This document shows, in pieces, positions 55,751 to 64,000 of a stretch of DNA of 64,000 nucleotides. The notes beneath the pieces are model-generated. The model was given only the letters and a program-made list of their open reading frames with translations, was not told the origin of the DNA and did no database searches. The position numbers and the translations under genes are program-made. The DNA lies in NCBI GenBank assembly GCA_030280995.1, contig JASXTE010000004.1, forward strand, positions 40,542,797-40,606,796, in the 5' to 3' direction. The DNA comes from Hemileia vastatrix (taxonomy: Eukaryota > Basidiomycota > Pucciniomycetes > Pucciniales > Zaghouaniaceae). The stretch's first letter is position 1, and each line of letters starts with the position of its first letter.

Positions 55751-55952
55751 TAGGGGGTATCAAAGTTAGAAATTTTAAATTATTTAAAAGGTATTTCACA
55801 ACACAAAAAGAAACCCACAATCTTGACATTAATTCTCATTAAAAAGGTGTTTTGGGGGCACAATATAGCATATTTTAAAAAATAATCTTGGTTGATTTGG
55901 TGGAAAAAAGAGGTATTTTGAAATGAAAGATTTCCAACTTTGATACACCCTA
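55751..55952. mobile_element. TA-flanked MITE, copy 3
   Basis: TAGGGGGTATCAAAGTTAGA at the left; the right TIR has two substitutions (CCAACTTTGATACACCC). Same interior as 4503-4703. It is inserted in the copia 3' LTR. Confidence 0.85.
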
Positions 55953-56248
55953 TTATAAATATCTAGGGCAATGAATTGATCATATTGTAATCCACTCAAA
56001 AAAACTCCTTCCTCTTCCTCTAACATTATAACCTAACCTAACCTTAACCTAAATTAACTGAACACACCCACCTTTCCTGCCAAATAAAATAAATCTATAT
56101 AAAAAAAAAGTGATCATGGTGCAATCTATCCTAAAGACGAACAGTAATAGTATTTATCTTATCTGAATATAAAAATTGTGTGACATTTAATTCTTTTTAT
56201 TTATCTCATTCATGTCTTTTTTTACCTTGATCACATTTTATTATTACT
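55953..56248. other. Spacer 3' of the Nop12-type gene
   Basis: Probably the rest of the copia LTR, then the 3' flank of the minus-strand gene ending at 56249. It includes a short telomere-like run, ACCTAACCTAACCTTAACCT at about 56033-56052. Confidence 0.5.
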
Positions 56249-57736
56249 TTAGTTTATTTTTTTTGTTTTTGTACCAGTCACCTTTTTACTTCCATTTCTA
56301 TCCTTTTTTCCAACAGCTGGAGCACTTACTATCTCTTTTTTATTCTTATTCTTCTTTTCACCCTTACTATTCCTCGCGTCCCTCTTTTTAAATGTCTCGC
56401 CACCCTTACCACTGCCACATTTATGATTTTTGATACCCTTGATCTTTTGGGCCACTTTTTCTTGAAAAAGTTTAACTTTAACTTGAGCCTTCTTTTTCAA
56501 TAACCGTCTTTCAACTCTATGCATATTAGAAGCCTTGGCAGCTTTACGTTCTTCTTTAGTCATATTTTCCAACAAATGAGATTGATCAGGTCCTTTATAG
56601 GTAGCCGATGGAATCACGCCACCACCATTTGGTCTTTGTGGCAAGTTAGGTTTATGACGTAAATTGGTTTTTGACTGATTCAGTTGGGATCGTTTGCCCT
56701 TTGAGGTAGTTGCATCAATAGGATAACCTGATTTTTGCAATGCGGAACGTTTTCCAGAACAAACGTAGTTTTGGATTCGAATTTTACGTTTACTTATTTT
56801 GAATGATCCTGCTTCAAGAGCCAGCATTTCTTCCGCAGCTTCACGGTTCTGAAAACATTCATACATTTATGACCAGTCAGATCAGTCATTCAAGGAATAA
56901 GAGAGTGGTGATGGTGAGATGGATACCTTTAGTAAGACATAAGCAAAACCTTTGCCTAAGCCAGTAGTTGAATCACGAACAATTCGAACTCTCTCAACCC
57001 AGTTTCCACCAGTAGAAGGAGGCCCCCCTCTTTCGATCAACAATTGATCTTCAACAGCTTTTCTTACAGTGTCCTCTTGCTCGTTATATTCAAGACCACC
57101 AAGATAAATGGTCCGTTTAGCTTCCTGAGGGTCAATGGAAGATGAGACTTTAGATGGATGGTCAGGTGCAGACTTTTGATAAGCAATATCGCAACGAATG
57201 ATGTGATCCATAAACGTGGTACCATCAGCTTTGAGAGCTATTTCTTTAGCCAATGACTCGGGAGTGATCGAACCATCAGGACCGGGTCCGATGACGACAT
57301 AGGCAATACAGGACTTTGCTTGAGGATGAAAGTTTTTAGTCAAGAAACCTGTTTTTCTTTTTTGAGCGGGGGTAAGGGACTGAATTTGAGATGAATCAAG
57401 TTGAGAAGAATCACCGGGGGAGGTACTTTGAGAGAAGGAGCCAAATCTTTGACGAGAAAGAGATAGAAGAGAGGAAGAGGATTTGTGAGAAGATTGAAGA
57501 CTGGAGGGTTGAAAGGGTTTAAGGGAGTGAGAAGTAGAGAGAGGTAAAGCACGGAAACGGATGGAGAGGACTCTTGATTTATGAGCCAGGGGGGGAAGAA
57601 GAGGAGAAGGACGTAAGAGATGAAGGATGAGTGCGCGAGCGGCAGATTTAGACTTGGGACATTGGATGTTGATATTTCCAACGAAGACAGTTCTAAGATG
57701 GATGTTGTGTGGAGAAAGAGAAGAAGAAGAAGACAT
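56249..57736 (-). CDS. NOP12: Nop12/RBM34-type nucleolar RNA-binding protein (two exons)
   Basis: Exons 57736-56927 and 56848-56249, joined by a 78-bp GT..AG intron (GTATCC...TTTTCAG) in phase 0, giving 469 residues from the ATG at 57736. RRM1 starts HLRTVFVGNINIQCPKSKSA and is split by a Ser-rich insert, as in Nop12, then continues KSCIAYVVIG. RRM2 starts KRTIYLGGLEYNEQEDTVRK and continues VRIVRDSTTGLGKGFAYVLL across the exon junction to FKISKRKIRI. The C-terminal third is Lys-rich (SKGKRSQ, ERKAAKASNMHRVERRLLKK), typical of nucleolar localisation. In yeast Nop12 supports pre-25S rRNA processing in early 60S assembly. It is divergent from the Sds3-like gene. No damage seen. Confidence 0.88.
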
Positions 57737-58115
57737 GGGGGAAGGGGAAGAAAAGTATGCAAGTGATTACTGAAAGTGAATATTCAAAGTGGGCGAGTGG
57801 AAGATGCATATTCACAGTGAGCGGCGTATGCATATATTCAATATGCCACCCATGAACTTTTTCGCTGTTTTTTCCCTTTGGCTGCCTGCAAATTGTGAGT
57901 TTTTTGGTTTCTCTTTCTTTCATCAATTTCCTTATTTTATTAATCCCTTGCTTTTCTTCTTTTCCCAATCAATCTTCTTCTTTTCTTTCTCCTTTTACAT
58001 CTATTCTGCTCTTTTTCTTCTCTTTTCTTTTCTCATTTCCTTCTTCGTCCTTTTCTTCCTTCTCTTTTACTTTTATCTCTCTCTCTCTCTCTCATCCTCA
58101 AAGCTCTTCTTTCTC
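57737..58115. promoter_or_regulatory. Bidirectional promoter region, Nop12-type / Sds3-like
   Basis: 379 bp between two divergent start codons. The right half is a C+T-rich leader with (TC)n at about 58077-58093, typical of fungal 5' leaders. In-frame ATGs upstream of 58116 would add an unlikely Phe/Ser-rich hydrophobic leader and were not used. Confidence 0.6.
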
Positions 58116-59173
58116 ATGGCCTTCACAGATGAGTCTGACCTCTCTGAATCTCTTTCCTCCGCTGGATCAACCGTCCCTCTTCCTTCAAGTGAAATCGGAA
58201 GTCAGGGTGGAAGTGAGAAAGCCCACAGTCCTCCTCCTATCCCTCCTCCCTCTCGTCCTAAACCATCCACTTCTGCATCCAAGTTGGAACCTAAAAAGCA
58301 GAAAAAATCCCGCACAACTAAATCTGCTAAAAATCTCTCATCTCCTCGTTTGGATGTCGAAAAAGTTAACAAGACTAAAAAATCTCGGGCTGTCAATGTT
58401 AAAAATTATCTTTCTTCTGGTCCTTCTTCTGCAACACCCCATGATGTATCTAGACCCCCTAAATCCGAGTCATTGCCTCCTCCTAATTTAAAAAATCACT
58501 CGAGGGGATCGAGCATCAGCTCTCCTATTTCTCGTCCCGGATCTTCTTCTAAATTGAGTGATGTCAAACCTATTCCTAATGGAATGGATCGTCGAAAAGG
58601 TTCTCCGATACCCTCTTTAAACCCCCATCCTTCAACTTCTCATGGTCAGTTACCTTTGTTTGAGCAACCTGTTGTTTTAGAAGGTGGAAGACCACGAAGA
58701 TCGGCTGCCCTTGCCCAATCTAAGTCTTCCCGTAATACTCAACCTAGAAGAGGTTATTTCAAATCTTTAAAACCTTCCAGAGATTCAATCTCTCTCAATG
58801 GGTTATCCAAGCACAGTCCGTCCAGAGGCTTACAATCTAACTGCACCACTGCATCCAACCGAATACCAAGCTCTAAAGATGAAGAATCCAGTTTGACAGA
58901 GCAAAGTTCTTCTGACGAAGATGATCAAAAACCTGAAATTCTTGACCATGATGAAACTTGCCATCCTTTGCCCACTCTTGATCATCCCAACGTGAAAACC
59001 CAATCCCTTTCTTCTTGTGACCAAGAGAAATCCGTTGTTATTCCCCCTGCTTTCTCTTCTTCCCATTCACAGCTTGACTCTTCAATAGCCGTCAGTGAAG
59101 AAGGCTTAAATCATCTAAAGAATTCTCTAATTGGTAAGCTATATTCACAACGCATTTTCGTCATATAATCTCC

Positions 59174-59217
<44 letters not shown>

Positions 59218-62175
59218 ATTATTTCCTGTGTTGAGCAATTACAAAATTCAAGTCGAACTTATCAATGTCCTTATATTCGATAATTGAAAGAATCACAACC
59301 CGTCCCCCATCTATCGCAAAAGATAGATGTCGCTTCATCATCTGCACCCTCTCACTCAGGAGCAAATTTGTTGGATCAAGTAAATACTCATTTAGAGTTT
59401 CTTCCATCCAACATAGGAAAAGCATCAGCAGCTTGTGATAAGGTTCTCACTCCACCGCCAAATCAAAATCTTGATAATCAATATCAGAATAATATCCCAT
59501 TCCTTCCATCTATAGACAATTTGTCAGCTGCTCCAAATTTTGACGTGGATGAAAACAGGAAACCGAACCTCAATTCCTTGTCTTCGAATTGTCCTCATGA
59601 AGAGGAGAAAAGGGATCTCAAATCGTTGCCAATTGTTCAAAAAAAAAATTCTTATTCATCTTCAACACTATCAGAACCTGCTAACATTCATTCTCCAGCA
59701 CCTCCTTATTTGTGTAAGGTCCCATTTGCGGTTGATTCAAGTGGTGATATGTTAATGAGTCGCTTGGCGCCTTGCACAATTGTAAAGTCTGAGAATAACT
59801 TTCCTTTTTTGCCCCAAGATGGTGATGGTCCTTTTCCTCACAAAGAATTCGATCAAAAACAATCTCTAGAAAGTTTAGTTGACTTAGCACTTGATGGAGA
59901 ACCGATTGATCCCGACCAACAGGATACTCTTCTACCTACGCAGCCACTACCAAGCTCTCTTCAGCAACAGCCAATCCAACAGAATGACACTTCTTTGAAT
60001 GAGGATGAGAAGATCATCTCAGTGGTGAACGTTCAAAGTAGTCATGTGGTTAACGACCCATCAACTCATTCTCATCAGCAGAAAGCTGCTGATGAAGAAA
60101 CAACCATCGTTTCCAAAGTAGAACCCATCAGCATCAAACCCCCCACTCCTCAAGTCAGTGAAGAAATCCAACCTCCAGTTGTGAAGTCTCATGTTGCAGA
60201 CATTGCATATGACGCAGATGGTGTGCACTCTACTTATTATCTTCCTCTGGTTAAAGAATTTTAACCTTTATCTGTTTTATTTTTCGCTTATTATGATGTT
60301 TTTAATACATAAATCATTGCAAGATCATGTTAAGCGTAGAGCGGACGCGTTAGAAGCTTTAGTGAAAATTGAAATCATGTTTGCACAACTGCGAGATCGA
60401 CTCTATGTAGAAAGAACGGCAGATGTTGATAAGGAAATCATGGCGATTCAACAAGGTATGTATGCTTAAAAATCAGATCTGATCCACTGTTTCTATTATT
60501 ATTGTTTTATTTTTTTTCACTGATTCAAACCTTGCCCTTTGCTCTTTTTCCTGCTGTTGATTCTGCAGCCGCACATCCCGAACTCAATGAGTACTGTAAA
60601 GTTCTCGAGCATAAACGAAATGTTCGACTTGCTCTGGCACAAAAAATGTTTAGCTTGAAAGAAAATGAGCTAAATATCAAACGTCAAGCTGCTGTCACTT
60701 CAATTTGGACGAAATGGAACGAAACTAAAATTGACTTGAGAAACGAAATGTTGTCTAGTGTATCCGCACAGCTTAAAGAGTTGGACAGGCAAAAGGTTTT
60801 GCCTGATATCCGATGTGGGTTGAGACTCATACCTTTTTTTCTTCTTCTTCTTCTTCTTCTTTCTTCCCTGAGGGCATTTGAAATTCACAGCCGCATTCAA
60901 AAATAAATAAAAAATAAATTAACACATTGCCATGATCTCCCTTTGCATAGATAATGTTGAAGTCCAATTGCTTCCTCGCCCGATTATTCCTCCTCCAGCT
61001 CCACCATTACATATTCCAGACTCTTTGTTGATGTCATCCTCTAGATTTCCGCCTTCTCATGAAGCAGATAGATCTACATGCAAAAAGAAATCACGTAAAC
61101 GGACTAGAGCAGAGAAAGAGCAAGACGATCTTGCAGAAGTTCTCAAGGTGAAAGAAGCAGAGGAATCGTTGGCACAAGGATTACGGAATGCGCTGCTAAG
61201 GCAAAAATCTGCTTATCCAACCACTTTAAGTGATGAGGAGGCACGGAATGACATTGCACACATGAAGGTAGGCATGATCTTTTTATTTGTATTTATTTGT
61301 ATTTTCTCTCTATTTTATCAATTCAACTGCCGCGTGCTGAGTTCCTTTTTGGTCTGATTTTTATTTTTCTTGCCTAATACGTTGTCTTGTATCGTACTCA
61401 TGTAAAACTACATACAAAAAAAAAAAAAAAAAAAAAAAAGTCTCGCGTCATTTTTAATACACCAAACGTTAAGTGTTTCCGAAAAACAAAAGAAACTTCA
61501 TCTTTTCCCTTGGCATCTTCCTGTCCATCCATTTCCCTATCTTCTCTCCAACCTAGTCGGTCCAAGTCACAGCCTCCTCATTCTTCTTATAGTGATATCC
61601 AAGCTATTCAGCAATATGCCCAATCTATTAAATCAAATTTAGCTCGCTCAATGTCACATCCGTCTTCTCTTCAAATTTTTCCAGCCTCATGCTCATCATC
61701 AAGTGTAACAGCAAATCCAGGACCTTCTAAGTTAAATGGATCCAGAACAACTTCAGATCGAACATGTGCTCCAGTAGTACGGGAAGAATCAATGAAAGAT
61801 AAACAGAACGCTACTTGTAATTTTTTGACCACTCGTCGGACCCAAGCAGGTAACTCTCAGGAATATTCTGATACATCTTCTAGTACTACTAGGTTCAAGC
61901 TAGTTGAAAGTGATACTTCAGGCTCATTCGAATTCAGCAACAACGCTCAGCCTACTATCTTGCCTGCGGATGGTAAAAATTCTTCTTTAAAGTCGCATGT
62001 TTCTAAATCTACTTGTGCCGGAGGTCTTCCACCACCAAATACGCATTCACAGATTCATCCTCCTTCTCCCCTTCCACATCAAAGTCATCCTCCTTCTTTA
62101 CCCGAAGCTATTGGTTTGTCGAATCAAGTCGCTGTGAATGGTACAAGGACTGGACTCAGTCGCCGGAATCTTTAG
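58116..62175 (+). CDS. Large protein with Sds3-like domain (six exons)
   Basis: Exons 58116-59133, 59291-60220, 60324-60455, 60569-60814, 60951-61267 and 61441-62175 keep the frame and give about 1125 residues. The last acceptor could be at 61474 instead (11 codons shorter), because poly(A) precedes 61441, and the exon 4 end is the least certain. The first 650 residues are Ser/Pro-rich and disordered, with basic patches. Residues about 650-800 match the Sds3-like family: ADALEALVKIEIMFAQLRDR, then LYVERTADVDKEIMAI, AAHPELNEYCKVLEHKRNVR and a long charged coiled coil (ALAQKMFSLKENELNIKRQA). A basic KKKSRKRTRAEKEQDD follows and a Ser-rich tail. Sds3/Dep1/BRMS1 proteins are subunits of Rpd3L/Sin3 histone-deacetylase complexes. 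The size is several times that of yeast Sds3. Which paralog it is was not decided. Confidence 0.85.
59171..59212. repeat. (TC)n tract in intron 1 of the Sds3-like gene
   Basis: About twenty TC units in the first intron, downstream of the donor GTAAGC. Confidence 0.9.
61416..61439. repeat. Poly(A) tract before the last exon of the Sds3-like gene
   Basis: 24 consecutive A just before the AG at 61439-61440. It makes the 61441 acceptor unusual, as it has no pyrimidine tract. Confidence 0.85.
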
Positions 62176-62808
62176 TTTTGGTGTTTTGATCTTGATCGTC
62201 ATAAAGAAAAGGCATTGTATTCCAATCCCATATATAATTGAATATAGTTTCATTTCGTAAAAATTGTGCTGCGATTTCTTAGTTGCTGCCATTATATCCT
62301 GATGTGTCTTTATATATATATAGATATATATATAGATATGTATGTATATATATATCTTATTATTTTTTGACTTGATTCGGTGCTTCATTGTCATCACTAC
62401 CATATAGTTAATCCAATTATTATTATGTGATTCTATTCTTTTTCTTTCTTTCTTTCTTATTTTTATACTTTTTATTTTGATGTCTTTGTTTATTTTCTAT
62501 TTTATTTTTTTGTTGTTGTTGATTGTATGTGTGTGTTATATATATATTATTCGCGTTGCGGTTTTTCCTCAAAAATTATGTTTATTATCCATAACCTATT
62601 CATTTGGAACTTCCATTATACATCCCCAAGCACCAGTTTTTTTCTTCTTTTTTTTTAATTTTGTAGTTTGTAAAATGTGGTTGTGGGGATGATGATGATG
62701 ATGATGATGTTTTGTTGAGCTGGTTAAGTGATTAAGGTTTGTTGAGGATGTTGTGGGTGTTTTGATTAGATTAGATGAGACGAGACGAGATGAGTTTTTT
62801 TTTTTTTT

Positions 62809-62855
<47 letters not shown>

Positions 62856-63258
62856 TTTGGTTTGGTTTGGTTTGGTTGAGTTGAGTTAAGATGAGTTGAT
62901 TGGAGTTGAGTTGTTCATTCATTTATTCATTCGTTTAACCCGTGATTCTAGTTTAATACATAATACATCATGTAATAACATGACGGCACATTTGTTTCTC
63001 GCCATGGAGGCGCAACCGATATTATGGAAACTACTGTTTTTTTGGTTTTTTTGGTTTTTTTTGTAGTTAAAACTCAGATAAGGGAGACCTTCATTTTTAA
63101 ATGATAAAAACAATTGTTGCGTAATTGATGCGCAAAAAAAATAGGACGAAACGAATCGTTGTTGGAGTGTTAAAAAAAAAAAAATCACGACGACCCATTT
63201 TTTTTGCTTCGCTATGGAGCGCAACAATTAAATTACGCAACAGTTACGAAATCATCGA
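62176..63258. repeat. Low-complexity region 3' of the Sds3-like gene
   Basis: A chain of simple repeats: (AT)n with GATATA units at 62312-62356, (GAT)n at 62686-62708, (T)n at 62794-62808, (GT)n at 62812-62853 and (TTTGG)n at 62854-62874. An inverted repeat GTTGCGTAATT (about 63117-63127) / AATTACGCAAC (63231-63241) encloses about 100 bp. No gene supported. Confidence 0.8.
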
Positions 63259-64000
63259 TTGTTGACATTAACCACCACCAAGACATACGCGTCGACGCGC
63301 CAGAATTGCCTCCTCCTACCAAAAGTGATTTTTACCCTCACTGCTGTCAAGTCTCACCTCCTGCCCCTCTCAACATCCCAACTAGCCTATATCCCGCTCC
63401 CAAGAAGAGATGTTCTGTCTCTCCTCCTCCATCTCCCAGAAGAATCCCTAGGGAAGAAACAGTTGATTCAATCACAGAAGCAGCTGCAGCTCACCCAGAG
63501 CTTTTCTTCACAGACTCTTAACTAGCTTCTTCTCTTCCCCCTCTTCCCCCCAGATTGGAAATCCTGCCCAACTCACCCTCCGCCACTCCCCTCCAGGTGT
63601 CAATTCACAACCCCCTTAATACCTGTTTTGGTCCAGGCCTCACTAGTGCTCCCCCCCCCCTCCCTCCTTAAACCAATCCTCCTCGGCTGCCCACTTCTCC
63701 TGATTAGTTGGCCAAGATAATGCAAATGACCCAGTCTCCCTGATGAAGTGCCTTAACAATCTGATTGGCACCATCCAAGACCCTGCCCAAAAAGGGTCTA
63801 AAATTTTGGTTCACATAACCACTATGGCTGATATCAGAACCCTATCATACTCCCTCATGCCTATCAGCCAGAAAGTGTCCTTCCTTCAAGTCTCTGCCCC
63901 ACAAGATCCCTCCCCCTCCCCCCCCCTTCCTTGTCCTCTATAAACAAGAAGCTTGACTCACTTCTAGCTACCCTGAAACAAAGCCCTCAGACTCCCTGCC
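63259..64000 (+). other. Possible 5' part of an unidentified retroelement or gene, cut by the window end
   Basis: More G+C-rich than the surroundings, with Pro-rich frames: ELPPPTKSDFYPHC...KKRCSVSPPPSPRR to a stop at 63521, and in another frame MKCLNNLIGTIQDPAQKGSK (63743-63943) with LSSINKKLDSLLATLKQ-like sequence at the very end. The coding impression shifts between frames and is broken by stops, as in a decayed gag or LINE ORF1. The C runs at 63651-63660 and 63920-63927 could hide frameshifts. No family is recognised. Confidence 0.35.

Noticed and set aside
57789..58115. N-terminal extension of the Sds3-like protein with a Phe-rich hydrophobic leader
   Set aside because: It begins at a GTG and runs through a C+T-rich leader typical of fungal 5' UTRs; the hydrophobicity comes from T-rich simple sequence.

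Overview
The window looks like a transposon-packed, AT-rich (by eye about two-thirds A+T) chromosome piece from a filamentous basidiomycete. I favour a rust-type fungus (Pucciniales) because of the dense nested copia and gypsy elements, the short spliceosomal introns (GT..AG, mostly 50-110 bp) and the kinds of host genes; the genus is not decided. Only three genes look like ordinary host genes: a Clr2-type transcriptional-silencing protein (29276-32283, minus, five exons), a Nop12/RBM34-type nucleolar RRM protein (56249-57736, minus, two exons) and a large protein with an Sds3-like domain (58116-62175, plus, six exons). The last two are divergent and share a 379-bp intergenic region. Two of the three (Clr2 type, Sds3 type) belong to chromatin-silencing / histone-deacetylase families.

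The rest is mobile DNA, and the nesting can be read from target-site duplications (TSDs). 4124-11037 is a decayed copia element with 100-bp LTRs and TSD AAAGA. 11481-28302 is a second, minus-strand copia with 116-bp LTRs. It is split by a 9.1-kb minus-strand chromodomain gypsy (13433-22533, TSD ACATG), by a solo LTR of the same gypsy family (25388-26174, TSD GGGAG), and by a poly(A)-tailed retroposed insert in its 5' LTR (27953-28260, 13-bp TSD). 32858-36703 and 52228-55750 hold pieces of plus-strand copia elements. The integrase of one of them is interrupted by a CACTA-like element (36704-52227, TSD ATA), which in turn contains an 11-kb minus-strand gypsy (40750-51758). Smaller elements include three more CACTA-like pieces, three copies of a roughly 200-bp TA-flanked MITE, and a long-TIR element with an 8-bp TSD.

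The most unusual signal lies between pol and the 3' LTR of both gypsy elements, on the strand opposite to gag-pol. There I find genes for proteins with a C-X2-C-X6-C ... C-X2-C-X6-C cluster, as in fungal Zn(II)2Cys6 proteins, followed by Pro/Ser-rich or acidic sequence, and in two of three cases an intron and a second exon. One copy is intact (41890-42531) and two are broken. In each broken copy a TGA stop falls exactly on a predicted zinc-ligand cysteine. The 11-kb gypsy also has intact gag-protease and integrase frames but no reverse transcriptase or RNase H, and it carries repeated stem-loops whose stems show a compensatory change. A retrotransposon lineage carrying its own antisense, spliced, regulator-like gene is my best candidate for something undescribed here.
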